Shown one piece after another: positions 1-8,190 of a DNA stretch of 64,000 nucleotides. This DNA is from Natronococcus pandeyae (GTDB taxonomy: Archaea > Halobacteriota > Halobacteria > Halobacteriales > Natrialbaceae), in assembly GCF_008122205.1 (NCBI RefSeq), contig NZ_PHNJ01000002.1, positions 496,001 to 560,000 of the forward strand. The letters run 5' to 3'. A program made the position numbers and the translations under genes. Position 1 is the stretch's first letter. Every line of letters begins with the position of its first letter. The notes beneath the pieces are model-generated. The model had not been told where the DNA came from. It searched no databases and worked only from the letters and a program-made list of their open reading frames with translations.

Positions 1-162
1 CCGGAACGCTTCCTGCAGGAGGTTGATGCCGGCCTCCGTCGAGCCGTCCGCGGCTTCGACGACGCGCAGCAGGACGATCTCCTCGTCGGCGTGGGAGTCG
101 AACGCGTACTCTACCGCCTTCTGTGCCGACGCCGAACCGTCGTATGCGACGAGTACTGCCAT
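1..162 (-). CDS. Universal stress protein (UspA family), partial
   Basis: Universal stress protein, cut by the left edge of the window after about 54 codons. The visible N-terminus MAVLVAYDGSASAQKAVEYA is the first beta strand of the UspA fold with the conserved Asp of the nucleotide pocket, followed by helix 1 and the second strand EIVLLRVVEA. Family members are small cytoplasmic alpha/beta proteins, often ATP-binding dimers induced by stress; the task of this copy cannot be read. The ATG at 162 was chosen because a TATA box lies 27 nt before it, as expected for a leaderless transcript. It runs in the same direction as the M29 peptidase, separated by a hairpin at 213-272. Confidence 0.85.
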   Translation of the reverse strand, partial: MAVLVAYDGSASAQKAVEYAFDSHADEEIVLLRVVEAADGSTEAGINLLQEAFR

Positions 163-184
163 ACGCCTAGCTACCCAGTTCGAC

Positions 185-192
185 ATTATAAA
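185..192 (-). promoter_or_regulatory. TATA box of the universal stress protein gene
   Basis: TTTATAAT on the minus strand, centred 27 nt before the ATG at 162. This is the spacing of an archaeal TATA box to a transcription start that coincides with the start codon. Confidence 0.6.
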
Positions 193-212
193 CGCGATGC
201 ACGAAGCACGCC

Positions 213-272
213 GAACTTTTTCCGCTCGGGTTGCCTTCGGCAACCGCTCGCGCAAAAACTTCGATGAAAAAG
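213..272 (-). terminator. Double hairpin downstream of the M29 peptidase gene
   Basis: A perfect inner stem GGTTGCC (229-235) / GGCAACC (239-245) has a 3-nt loop that reads GAA on the minus strand. It is flanked by outer arms with an A-run (CGAAGTTTTTGC on the minus strand) and a matching CGGAAAAAGTTCG. The same design with another inner stem is found at 46101-46158. Its place just after the stop at 296 suggests a 3'-end or termination element; this is inferred. Confidence 0.5.
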
Positions 273-295
273 ACCGCAACTAACCTCTTCCGACT

Positions 296-1390
296 CTACT
301 CGTCGAACCCGTCTTCGAATCGGAACGTCCCGTCGCGCTGCACCACTTCGCCGTCGACCTCGATAAACGAATCTTCGCTCATGTCGACGATCATGTCGAC
401 GTGGACGGCGGAGTCGTTGGCCTCGTTGCCCTCGCCGACGGTGTCGTTGTAGGCACGGCCGACGGCCATGTGGACGGTGTCGCCCATCTTCTCGTCGAAC
501 AGCATGTTGTAGGTGAACTGGTCGATGTCGCGGTTCATTCCGATCCCGAGTTCGCCCAGGCGGCGCGCGCCCGCGTCGGTCTCGAGCACTTCCGTCAGGA
601 CGTCCTCGTTCTTTTCGGCCGAGTGGGAGACGACCTCGCCGCCCTCGAACTCGAGGTAGACGTCCGTGATCTCGCGGCCCTGGTGGTACAGCGGCATGTC
701 GAACAGCACCTCGCCCTCGACGGAGTCGGGTTCGGGTGCGGTGAAGACCTCGCCGCCGGGGAGGTTGTGCTCGCCGTAGTCGTTGAGCGTCGGGTTGCCG
801 TCGATCGACATCGTGACGTCCGTCGTGTCGCCGCTGACGATCCGGATCTCCTCGGCGGAGTCCATGATCTCGACCATGTTCGCCTGGTGCTCGCGCTGTT
901 CGTCCCAGTCCTTGTTGACGGCGTCCCAGACGAAGTTCTCGTAGCCCTCCGTGCTCATCTCTGCGAGCTGGGCGTTCGCCGGCGCGGGGAACTGGGTGAG
1001 ACACCAGCGCGTCGAGAGTCGCTCCTCGAGGATCGGTTGGTGGGCCTGCTGGTAGGCCGCCTGCGTCTCTGGCTCGACGTCGCTGGTCTGGGTGACGTTG
1101 TCGCTCGCGCGAATCGCGATGTAGACGTCGGTGTTCTCGATGAGCGCGAGTTCGTGCTCGGGCGTCTCGAACTCGGGGTCGGCGGCGCGGAGGAAGGCGC
1201 GCTGCTGGCGTTTCCCGGTTCGCTGGCTGGTCGTGATCGGGTTGGCGCCGTGGTCGCCGATCACTTCGTGGAGGGCGACGACCAGGTCCTCGGCGACGGG
1301 GTGGGCGTCGACGACGACGTTGTCCCCTTCCTGGAGGTCGACGGAGTGATTCGCGATGATCTCGGCGTGTTCGCGGATACGTGCGTCCAT
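296..1390 (-). CDS. Aminopeptidase, M29 family
   Basis: M29 (aminopeptidase T/AmpS-type) metallopeptidase of 364 residues, which is the usual family length. Members remove N-terminal residues from peptides with two bound metal ions and act as cytoplasmic dimers. The family signature is in the C-terminal half: LGIGMNRDI, a DEKMGDTVH block and the HVDMIVD motif, which carry the expected metal ligands. ATG at 1390 (MDARIREHAEI) is preferred over an in-frame TTG nine bases upstream. A shorter homologue is encoded at 52487-53437 and shares the LGIG, DEK..GTVH and HxD blocks. The gene stands alone and is followed by a terminator-like hairpin. Substrate range cannot be inferred from sequence. Confidence 0.88.
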   Translation of the reverse strand: MDARIREHAEIIANHSVDLQEGDNVVVDAHPVAEDLVVALHEVIGDHGANPITTSQRTGKRQQRAFLRAADPEFETPEHELALIENTDVYIAIRASDNVTQTSDVEPETQAAYQQAHQPILEERLSTRWCLTQFPAPANAQLAEMSTEGYENFVWDAVNKDWDEQREHQANMVEIMDSAEEIRIVSGDTTDVTMSIDGNPTLNDYGEHNLPGGEVFTAPEPDSVEGEVLFDMPLYHQGREITDVYLEFEGGEVVSHSAEKNEDVLTEVLETDAGARRLGELGIGMNRDIDQFTYNMLFDEKMGDTVHMAVGRAYNDTVGEGNEANDSAVHVDMIVDMSEDSFIEVDGEVVQRDGTFRFEDGFDE

Positions 1391-1450
1391 ATGACGCAAA
1401 TTCTGCCACGGTCGGCATACCGTTTTCGAATCGAAATCCTCCGCCGGCGG

Positions 1451-1675
1451 TCAGTCGTCCCGGTTCGCGAGGAAGACGCCGAGGTAGATCGACGCTACCG
1501 CGCAGGCGACGCCGACGAGAAACGCGATGGTAAACGGCGACTCGAGCGAGAACGCGGTCGCTTCGCCCGTCGCCCAGCCAACGAATCCGGTCACGACGAG
1601 GACGACCGCCGCGAGTCGCAGGACGGTGATGAGCTGCTGTGCGTGCACATCTACTCTGTGGCGTTCTTCAGGCAC
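1451..1675 (-). CDS. Small two-helix membrane protein
   Basis: Unrecognised protein of 74 residues. After a polar N-terminus of about 15 residues it has two hydrophobic segments (about residues 16-33, VLRLAAVVLVVTGFVGWA, and 48-67, IAFLVGVACAVASIYLGVFL) and ends in a short charged tail NRDD. The start is GTG at 1675, which overlaps the stop of the preceding membrane protein gene (1668-2675) by eight bases, so the two are very probably translated from one mRNA. No catalytic motif is visible. It may be a partner of the larger membrane protein, but this rests on the overlap only. Confidence 0.6.
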   Translation of the reverse strand: MPEERHRVDVHAQQLITVLRLAAVVLVVTGFVGWATGEATAFSLESPFTIAFLVGVACAVASIYLGVFLANRDD

Positions 1676-2675
1676 GTCGTTCTACCGCCTCCGTCTCGAC
1701 CAGTTCCCGGACGAACGAGACCGACGCCGCCGTCAGCACGAGCGCGAGCGGGACGGCGACGACCAGCGCGAACAAAAACCCCGCGCCGCCGGCGCTGACG
1801 GAAAGCGAGAGGACGAGCGAACTGACGACCGCGACGCCGACGTGCCAGAGCGCGAACGTGAGGTACGTTCGTTCGCCGACAGCGAACCCGTAGGACCGTC
1901 GGAACGCCTCGAGGACGCCGGCGTCCGCGACGACGAAGAGGAACGGCACAGCGTAGAAGAGATAGGCCAGGAGGACGAGCGCAGGGAACGCCAGCAGGAG
2001 CACGGTCGGCGAAAGTAGCACGAACGGGACGAGCGCTGCCACCGCGCCGTAGACGAGGAGATTGTACGCGAAAAACCGCGGTCCGTACGCCGCCACACAC
2101 GTCGGAACAGCCGCGGGTTCGCCGCGGAGGCGTCGATCGAGTCCGCCGACGTAGACGGCCGCGAGTACCGCCGCGACCGCGGCGTAGGCGACGAGAACGA
2201 ACGCGAGCCAGGCGCCGATCTCGAGCCCGGCACCCTCGAGCGGAAGGACGACGGTTTCGAGGGGCGTGTCGACGGTCAGATCGAACTGCCCGCCGGACGA
2301 CGCCGTCGACTCGCGTGATTCGATCCCGGTCCCCGGATCTACGGCCGTGTCCCGCGGCTCGGTTCCAGGTGTCGGCTCGGGCGGATCGGCGAACGTCCAG
2401 AGATCGAGCAGCGGCGTCGGTAGGGCAAACTCCAGATTGATCGACATCCCGCGAGCGCCCTCGAGCGCCCGGGCGACGTTCTCGAGCGGGAAGAGCGAGG
2501 TCAGCAGTGGGACGAGTGCAAAGGAAAGGATCGCCCCGAACCGGTTCAGGACGCGGGAAACGTGCCACGGGAACGAGTGGGGCCGTTCGTCACGAGGAGT
2601 GCCGGGGAGACCCTCACTGCCGGGTCTTCCGCCCGGACCGGGTCCTGAAGTGGAGGCTGCGTGATCGGGGTCCAT
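1668..2675 (-). CDS. Multi-pass membrane protein of unknown function
   Basis: Haloarchaeal membrane protein of 335 residues, function unknown. It begins with a polar cytoplasmic stretch rich in Pro and Gly, then a helix near residues 45-65, a long Ser/Thr/Asp-rich extracytoplasmic-looking loop (about residues 95-135), and about five closely spaced hydrophobic helices in the C-terminal two thirds. The layout resembles haloarchaeal proteins in which membrane bundles surround an amphipathic FRRSYGFAVGE-like turn, but I cannot name the family. ATG at 2675 is the first plausible start. It is followed by the overlapping 74-residue membrane protein and lies divergent to the threonine aldolase gene 93 bp away. 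Confidence 0.7.
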   Translation of the reverse strand: MDPDHAASTSGPGPGGRPGSEGLPGTPRDERPHSFPWHVSRVLNRFGAILSFALVPLLTSLFPLENVARALEGARGMSINLEFALPTPLLDLWTFADPPEPTPGTEPRDTAVDPGTGIESRESTASSGGQFDLTVDTPLETVVLPLEGAGLEIGAWLAFVLVAYAAVAAVLAAVYVGGLDRRLRGEPAAVPTCVAAYGPRFFAYNLLVYGAVAALVPFVLLSPTVLLLAFPALVLLAYLFYAVPFLFVVADAGVLEAFRRSYGFAVGERTYLTFALWHVGVAVVSSLVLSLSVSAGGAGFLFALVVAVPLALVLTAASVSFVRELVETEAVERRA

Positions 2676-2767
2676 ACGACAGCGAACAAACACGACCGTC
2701 TTGAATCCTCCGCTCACCGGAAGCCGGGAACGTCGGCTATTTGACGATCCACCGGCTATCGGGTCGC

Positions 2768-3787
2768 ATGATCGATCTCCGCTCGGATACCGTAACGACG
2801 CCCGACGAGGCGATGCGGGATGCCGCCGCCGCGGCCGACGTCGGCGACGACGTCTACGGCGAAGACCCGACCGTGAACGAACTCGAGGCCCGCGCCGCCG
2901 ACCGCGTCGGCACGGAGGCCGCGCTCTACGTCCCGACCGGGACGATGGGCAACCAGATCGCGGCCCGCGTCCACACCGAGCGCGGCCAGGAGGTGCTCGC
3001 CGACCGGAAGAGCCACGTCGTGAAGTACGAACTCGGCGGCTTCGCCCAGCACGCCGGCCTGCAGGTGCGGATGCTCGACGCCGATCCGCGGGGCGTGCCG
3101 ACGCCCGAACAGATCGACGCGAGCTACGTCGCGGAGGACCTCCACCGGCCCGGAACGGGGCTGCTCTGCCTCGAGAACACCCACAACGCCCGCGGTGGGC
3201 TCGCCATCGCACCCGAGAAGATCGAAGCGGCGGCCGACACCGCCCACGACCGCGACGTCCCGGTCCACGTCGACGGCGCGCGGATCTTCAACGCCGCGAC
3301 GGCGCTCGACGTTCCGGTCACCGACCTCACCGAGCCCGTCGATTCCGTCATGTTCTGTCTCTCGAAGGGGCTCGGCGCGCCGGTCGGCTCGATGCTCGCC
3401 GGCACCGAAGAGTTCATCGAGCGGGCCCGACGCGTGCGCAAGCTGTTCGGCGGCGGCATGCGCCAGGCCGGGATCATCGCTGCGCCGGGACTCGAGGCGC
3501 TCGAGAACGTCGACGAGCTCTCGACCGACCACGAACACGCTCGAGTGCTCGCCGACGGGCTGGCCGAAATCGACGGAATCGACGTCCAGGAACCGGAGAC
3601 GAATATCGTCCTCGTAGACGTCTCGGGGCTCGGACTCGACGCCGACGGTGCGCTCGAGCGACTCCGCGACGAGAACGTCCTCGCGTCGGCGTTCGGCGAG
3701 ACGACGCTCCGTTTCTGTACCCACCGCAGCGTCTCGCGTGAGGAACTCGACCGGGCGGTTTCGGGTCTCGCCGCGGCGTTCGACTGA
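2768..3787 (+). CDS. ltaE: Low-specificity L-threonine aldolase
   Basis: PLP-dependent aldolase of fold type I, 339 residues, cleaving L-threonine or L-allo-threonine to glycine and acetaldehyde. The N-terminus MIDLRSDTVTTPDEAM is the family signature; GTMGNQIA lies at the cofactor phosphate site, the aspartate of VHVDGAR contacts the pyridine nitrogen, and the Schiff-base lysine is K200 in CLSKGLGAPVGS. Length and end agree with the family. The ATG at 2768 gives this canonical N-terminus, so an upstream in-frame ATG at 2741 is rejected. A CTATTTG sequence about 26 nt upstream may be the TATA element. The gene stands alone, divergent from the membrane protein pair. Confidence 0.93.
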   Translation: MIDLRSDTVTTPDEAMRDAAAAADVGDDVYGEDPTVNELEARAADRVGTEAALYVPTGTMGNQIAARVHTERGQEVLADRKSHVVKYELGGFAQHAGLQVRMLDADPRGVPTPEQIDASYVAEDLHRPGTGLLCLENTHNARGGLAIAPEKIEAAADTAHDRDVPVHVDGARIFNAATALDVPVTDLTEPVDSVMFCLSKGLGAPVGSMLAGTEEFIERARRVRKLFGGGMRQAGIIAAPGLEALENVDELSTDHEHARVLADGLAEIDGIDVQEPETNIVLVDVSGLGLDADGALERLRDENVLASAFGETTLRFCTHRSVSREELDRAVSGLAAAFD

Positions 3788-3802
3788 TCGCCGCTACCCG
3801 TC

Positions 3803-3934
3803 TCAGCGTCCTTCCATTCCGTCGCGGAACTCGAGGATCGTTCGCCGGAGGAGCAGGTACGAGAAGAAGATCAGCGACAGCAGGATCAGGACGATCGCAA
3901 TAATGACGGGATCGTCGGGGATGAAAGTGACCAT
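3803..3934 (-). CDS. Single-helix membrane microprotein
   Basis: Reading frame of 43 residues: MVTFIPDDPV, one hydrophobic helix (about residues 11-29, IIAIVLILLSLIFFSYLLL), then a basic and acidic tail RRTILEFRDGMEGR. The helix followed by arginines predicts an N-out, C-in single-pass protein. Codon choice is typical of the neighbouring genes, which supports real coding. Function is unknown. It converges on the threonine aldolase gene with only 15 bp between the two stop codons. Confidence 0.6.
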   Translation of the reverse strand: MVTFIPDDPVIIAIVLILLSLIFFSYLLLRRTILEFRDGMEGR

Positions 3935-4256
3935 GTAGGACCGCTACAGTGTCGGCCTGCAAAACCGTTTCGACGTTCGATATCGCGTTCGGTCGTCTCG
4001 GAACGTGCCTGCTAGCTAAAACTCGTTTTTCACCTTGCGCTGACTATATTGCTAGCTGTCTCGTAGCTTCAGATGCGCCTCGATACTGCCCGCCCGTCGA
4101 CATCGAGGCCACCCGTCCGGCACAGCCCACGCGCCAGATTGCCCTCTGCCACCGGTCCACCGTCGCCGGACGGGGTTCCGGGTGGTCGTCCCAATCCCGG
4201 TTCGGTTCCCGTTGACGCTGCCCTCCACACGCAGCACTGTCGACACTGCTTTGCGA
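3935..4256. other. Intergenic region without supported gene
   Basis: About 320 bp between the microprotein start and the end of the phosphoesterase gene. The only open frames are short, rich in Arg/Pro/Ser and read like antisense noise. The part next to 3935 must hold the promoter of the microprotein. I see no repeat or RNA gene. Confidence 0.5.
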
Positions 4257-4778
4257 CTATCCTCGAGTTGCCACGGCGAACTCCGCGACGAGTGTTCCGT
4301 CCGGCTCTCGAATCTCGCCGACCAGTTCGTCTCCCGCCTCCTCGAGCACGGCGAACCCCGGCCGGTTCCCGCGCGGCTGGGCGTGACTCCCCGGGTTCAA
4401 CAGCAGGACGTCGTCGGTCTCGACGACGGAAGGTCGGTGACTGTGTCCCGAGACGACGACGTCGGCGTCCCGCGAGCGGCCGAACATTGCCAGGCCGGTC
4501 GCACCGCCCTCACGCCGGTGGGTCACGGCGAATCGGACACCGCCTGCTTCGACGACCCGTGCTGTCGGCAGTCGCTCTCGGACCGCCGCGCTGTCGGCGT
4601 TGCCGTGGACGGCGAACAGCCGATCGCACTCGTTCTGAAAGGCCTCGAGCGCCGTCGTACTCGTGAAATCGCCGGCGTGGATCACGATCTCGGCGGTCTG
4701 CGCCGCCTCGAGCGCATCGCCCGTGAGTTCGTGTCCACCGCTACTGTGCGTGTCCGAGAAGATCGCGATCGTACTCAT
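4257..4778 (-). CDS. Metallophosphoesterase, YfcE/MJ0936 type
   Basis: Calcineurin-like phosphoesterase of 173 residues. The blocks are in family order: IAIFSDTHS (metal ligands Asp and His), IVIHAGDFTS (GD motif), VHGNADS (GNxD motif), VTHRREG and VVSGHSHRPSV (the GHxH metal-binding loop), closing with LLNPGS. Members are cytoplasmic dinuclear metal enzymes hydrolysing phosphodiesters, often studied with artificial substrates; the natural substrate is unknown. One deviation is visible: the block that is usually GHTH or THGH here reads VTHRREGG, with the second His replaced. ATG at 4778 starts directly at the first strand (MSTIAIFSDTH). The gene is monocistronic. Confidence 0.85.
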   Translation of the reverse strand: MSTIAIFSDTHSSGGHELTGDALEAAQTAEIVIHAGDFTSTTALEAFQNECDRLFAVHGNADSAAVRERLPTARVVEAGGVRFAVTHRREGGATGLAMFGRSRDADVVVSGHSHRPSVVETDDVLLLNPGSHAQPRGNRPGFAVLEEAGDELVGEIREPDGTLVAEFAVATRG

Positions 4779-5424
4779 ACGCTCCCTACAGGGGGCTCCC
4801 TGACGGTCCTTTCGTTCCGTCTCATACGGTCGGTTATCAGTAGATAGTCGCACGGTTTTGTCGTTCAGACCATCGCGTGAAAACCGCGTTACGTACAGGG
4901 AACGACGTCTCACTTCGTCCTGGCCCCTCCTACCGTGGCGCGCGCTGTCGACCGGCCGAACGTAGCGAGGTGCGAGCCTGCGAGCACCTCGGAAAGCGAA
5001 CGGTGACCGAAGGGAACCGTGAGCACCAGTGAGGACGGTCGACACCAGTGTGCGAGGGACGAACGAGCGCAGCGCGGCGCGGAGCGCCGCGGAGCGGCGA
5101 ACGGCCAGCGGCCGTGAGCCCGTGGGCGAGTGAGTCGGCTGGGGAGGGTGTGGCCATCCCGTGTGTTCGTGTGAGCAGGACCTGCTCCCGGAGCGAGTAC
5201 TGCGAACGCCCCTGGCCTCTTTCAGTCCCGCCCGACGGCGGCTGATCGGCACTACAGTCTCGACGGCGGTTGTTCAGTACGTATCTGTCGGTACCGAATC
5301 GACCAGTTCAGATTCACGGCCCAGACTGAATAACAAAATCGCATTACCAATTCCTGTTATAATCCCTTACCAGTGATCGTTGTACCGGGCGAGCGATCAC
5401 CGGTAAGGGACTATACCGACCGTA
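4779..5424. other. Long intergenic region with hairpin array
   Basis: About 650 bp with no convincing gene. The centre (4977-5115) is a GC-rich array of short perfect hairpins, annotated separately. The right part (5260-5400) is AT-rich with an imperfect palindromic stretch around GATCGTTGTACCGGGCGA. Short open frames across it are Arg/Ser-rich and not supported. Confidence 0.5.
4977..5115. repeat. Array of short perfect hairpins
   Basis: Consecutive inverted repeats: GAGGTGC (4977-4983)/GCACCTC (4994-5000), ACGGT (5010-5014)/ACCGT (5026-5030), GCGGCGC (5074-5080)/GCGCCGC (5084-5090, loop GGA) and ACGGCC (5101-5106)/GGCCGT (5110-5115, loop AGC). They are joined by linkers such as GCGAACG, GAACGAGC and GAGC. 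It has the same architecture as the longer array at 53408-53645. Confidence 0.65.
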
Positions 5425-5820
5425 TCAGCTCTCGCCGTCGTAGACGGCGGCAACTGTCGACCCCGGCGGCCGGTCGTTCGTCGTCGCCGCCACAGTCGTC
5501 TCCTCGAGATCGACCGTCGACTCGAGGGTCTCCCAGCCGTCGTCGTCGTCGACGGCGACCGCGACGTCGGTCGGACTCGCACCCGGCGGGAGGGCTGACG
5601 GGTCGTACACGAGTGAGATTCGGAACGCTTCGACCGCCCGTAACCCGTCGTGACCGACCAGGTCGATCGGCTCCGCGAGAGCGTCGGCCGGTGGCTCCTG
5701 GACGCTTCGCTCGAGGCTGAACTCGTCGGGAACGACGCCCGCGACGATGTCGACGTGGGCGCCCGCGCGCTCGAGTGCGAACTCCGCGATGTCACCGGAA
5801 TCGTAGCCGGGAATGGTCAT
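5425..5820 (-). CDS. Conserved-looking beta-rich protein, possibly truncated
   Basis: Unrecognised protein of 131 residues, very acidic. The second half (RISLVYDPSALPPGASPTDVAVAV, then DGWETLESTVDLEETTVAA) resembles beta-sandwich modules found near the end of haloarchaeal secreted proteins, but no signal peptide is present. The coding character continues upstream of the ATG at 5820, and the frame stays open to a TTG at 5937. That longer form would overlap the promoter of the divergent helicase gene, so the ATG is preferred. The open frame plus the missing export signal could mean that this is the C-terminal remnant of a larger surface protein. Confidence 0.5.
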   Translation of the reverse strand: MTIPGYDSGDIAEFALERAGAHVDIVAGVVPDEFSLERSVQEPPADALAEPIDLVGHDGLRAVEAFRISLVYDPSALPPGASPTDVAVAVDDDDGWETLESTVDLEETTVAATTNDRPPGSTVAAVYDGES

Positions 5821-5916
5821 ATTCGAGGCGACGGTCTCGAGCGATATGGCGCTGGAGCGCGCGTACGCCGGCCGGCGGTCACTCCGGTGGGCGACCGTTC
5901 GGATCGAGACGAATCC

Positions 5917-5924
5917 TTTTATCG
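5917..5924 (+). promoter_or_regulatory. TATA box of the Rad3-type helicase gene
   Basis: TTTTATCG centred 27 nt before the GTG at 5947. The spacing supports GTG as the start of a leaderless mRNA. Confidence 0.5.
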
Positions 5925-5946
5925 AAGCGGGAACCAATCACGTACC

Positions 5947-8124
5947 GTGTCCGAGACAGCCGGGTACATGCGCTTTTTCCCGTACGAGCAGCCGTACGAG
6001 AACCAGCGCGAGGCGATGGATCGAATCCACAACGCGCTCGTGCGCGATCAGAACGTGCTCTTCGAGGGTGCCTGCGGAACCGGTAAGACGCTCTCGTCGC
6101 TCGTTCCCGCGCTCGAGGTCGCCCGCGAGCAGGACAAGACGGTCGTCATCACGACGAACGTCCACCAGCAGATGCGCCAGTTCGTCGCCGAAGCCCGGGC
6201 GATCACCCGCGAGGAGGACATCCGCGCGGTCGTCTTCAAGGGAAAGGGCTCGATGTGTCACATCGACGTCGGCTACGAGGAGTGCCAGGCCCTGCGGGAC
6301 AACACCCGTGCGGTCGTCGACGCCGAACAGGACAGGGAGCAGCTCGAACGGCGCCAGCGCGAACTGCTCGCCGAGAGCCAGGAGGGAAGCGACGGCGGCA
6401 CCGCGGCCGACGCCCGCAGCGCCGTCATGGACGAACTCGACTCCATCGAGGAGCGCCTCGAGGACTTAGCGGACCAGAACGTCTGTGACTACTACCGGAA
6501 CAACCTCACGCAGGATACGGACGACTTCTTCGCCTGGCTGTTCGACGACGTCCGCACGCCCGACGAAATATACGAGTACGCCGAGCAACGGGAGTTCTGC
6601 GGCTACGAACTCCTGAAGGAAGGTATCGAGGGCGTCGACCTGGTCGTCTGTAACTACCACCACCTGCTCGATTCCACCATTCGCGAGCAGTTCTTCCGGT
6701 GGCTCGGCCGCGAACCGGAGGACGTCATCGCGGTCTTCGACGAGGCCCACAACGTCGAGGACGCCGCCCGCGAGCACGCGACCCGGACCTGCTCGGAGCG
6801 AACGTTCGACTCCGCGCTGGACGAACTCGCAGACACCGACGATCCGCGGTCGGCGGACGCGGTGAACGCCCTCTCGGCGTTCCACCGCGCACTGATAGAC
6901 ACCTACGAGGACTCGTTTAGCTTCGGCGAGCGCGAACAGATCGGCGAGAACTGGGAGGACGTCTCCATCGCGAACGAGGACCGCCGGGACGACCTCACGC
7001 TGGCCTTCCTCCAGCAGTACTCGGGCCAGGGTATCGAGGAGGACCTCGAGGCCGCGATGGAACTCGGTCAGGAACTCGACGAGGAGTACGAGGAGGCCTA
7101 CCGTGAGGGAGAAACGGCGACGCGTGCGGAGTGTCAGACCCTGCAGGCGGCGGCGTTCGTCAGCGCGTGGATGAACGAGGGGGCCAAGGAGGGGTTGTAT
7201 CCCGTCGTCTCCGTCACGCGGGACGCCGGCACGGACGAGGTGTACGGCCGCGCGGAGCTGTACACCTGCCTGCCGCGGCAGGTCACCGGGCAGCTGTTCG
7301 AGGAGGTCTCGGCGACGATCCTGATGAGCGCGACGCTCCAGCCCTTCGACGTCACCAGGGACGTCCTGGGCCTCGAGGACCCGATCACGATGGCCTACGG
7401 GCTGCAGTTCCCCGACGAACACCGCCGGACGTACGCCGTCGAGACGCCGCCGCTGTTCTCCTCGGACAGGGACGATCCGGACGTCCAGGCGGACGTCACC
7501 GACGCAATCTCCGACGCGGCCCGGATGACGCCCGGCAACACGCTCGCCTTCTTTCCGAACTACGGCGAGGCGAACCGGTACGCCGAGCGACTCGAGCGCC
7601 GGTGCGAGAAGACCGTGTACGTCGACGAGCCGGGTGTCTCCGTCGAGGAACTCCGCCAGAAGTTCGTCGCGGACGACGACGCCGTGCTCTGTACCTCGCT
7701 GTGGGGCACGCTCTCCGAGGGAGTGAGCTTCGACGGCGACGACGCGCGAACCGTCCTGGTCGTCGGCGTTCCCTACCCGCACCTCGACGACCGGGCGGAG
7801 GCGGTCCAGGAGGCCTACGACGCGGCCTTCGACGGCACCGACACCGGCTGGCGCTACGCCGTCGAGATTCCCACGGTGCGAAAGACGCGCCAGGCGCTCG
7901 GCCGGGTCATCCGCTCGCCGGAGGATATCGGCGTCCGCGCGCTGCTCGACCGGCGCTACTCTCGAGACGCCAAGTCCGACCTGGGCAAGTACAGCGTCAA
8001 CGGCACCTTCCCCCACGAGGAGCGCGAGGAACTGATCGACATCGACCCCTCGAAGCTCAAGTTTTCGATGCTCAACTTCTACGGCGACCAGGACGCCTAC
8101 GACGGGGAGCCGCCGTCGCCGTGA
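5947..8124 (+). CDS. Rad3/XPD-family Fe-S DNA helicase
   Basis: Superfamily 2 helicase of 725 residues related to XPD/Rad3 and DinG, unwinding DNA 5'-3' in repair or damage response. Walker A is GACGTGKT (about residues 41-48) and motif II is DEAH (265-268). C-terminal motifs include SATL, WGTLSEGVSFDGDDARTV and the QALGRVIRS motif VI. Four cysteines at about 104, 113, 180 and 218 match the four ligands of the XPD 4Fe-4S cluster, which acts as the strand-separating wedge. An acidic coiled insertion of about 45 residues lies between the second and third cysteine. GTG at 5947 is favoured by a TATA box 27 nt upstream; ATG at 5968 is the alternative. Confidence 0.9.
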   Translation: MSETAGYMRFFPYEQPYENQREAMDRIHNALVRDQNVLFEGACGTGKTLSSLVPALEVAREQDKTVVITTNVHQQMRQFVAEARAITREEDIRAVVFKGKGSMCHIDVGYEECQALRDNTRAVVDAEQDREQLERRQRELLAESQEGSDGGTAADARSAVMDELDSIEERLEDLADQNVCDYYRNNLTQDTDDFFAWLFDDVRTPDEIYEYAEQREFCGYELLKEGIEGVDLVVCNYHHLLDSTIREQFFRWLGREPEDVIAVFDEAHNVEDAAREHATRTCSERTFDSALDELADTDDPRSADAVNALSAFHRALIDTYEDSFSFGEREQIGENWEDVSIANEDRRDDLTLAFLQQYSGQGIEEDLEAAMELGQELDEEYEEAYREGETATRAECQTLQAAAFVSAWMNEGAKEGLYPVVSVTRDAGTDEVYGRAELYTCLPRQVTGQLFEEVSATILMSATLQPFDVTRDVLGLEDPITMAYGLQFPDEHRRTYAVETPPLFSSDRDDPDVQADVTDAISDAARMTPGNTLAFFPNYGEANRYAERLERRCEKTVYVDEPGVSVEELRQKFVADDDAVLCTSLWGTLSEGVSFDGDDARTVLVVGVPYPHLDDRAEAVQEAYDAAFDGTDTGWRYAVEIPTVRKTRQALGRVIRSPEDIGVRALLDRRYSRDAKSDLGKYSVNGTFPHEEREELIDIDPSKLKFSMLNFYGDQDAYDGEPPSP

Positions 8125-8190
8125 CGGTCGGTTTTCTTCCGATACGGGCACAACGCGACTTGCTGTACGCGACACGGTGTGCGACGCTCG

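Noticed and set aside
401-1798. Long plus-strand open frame of 465 codons
   Set aside because: Antisense shadow of the M29 peptidase, created by high GC at third positions; no family resemblance and abnormal Val/Arg/Asp content.
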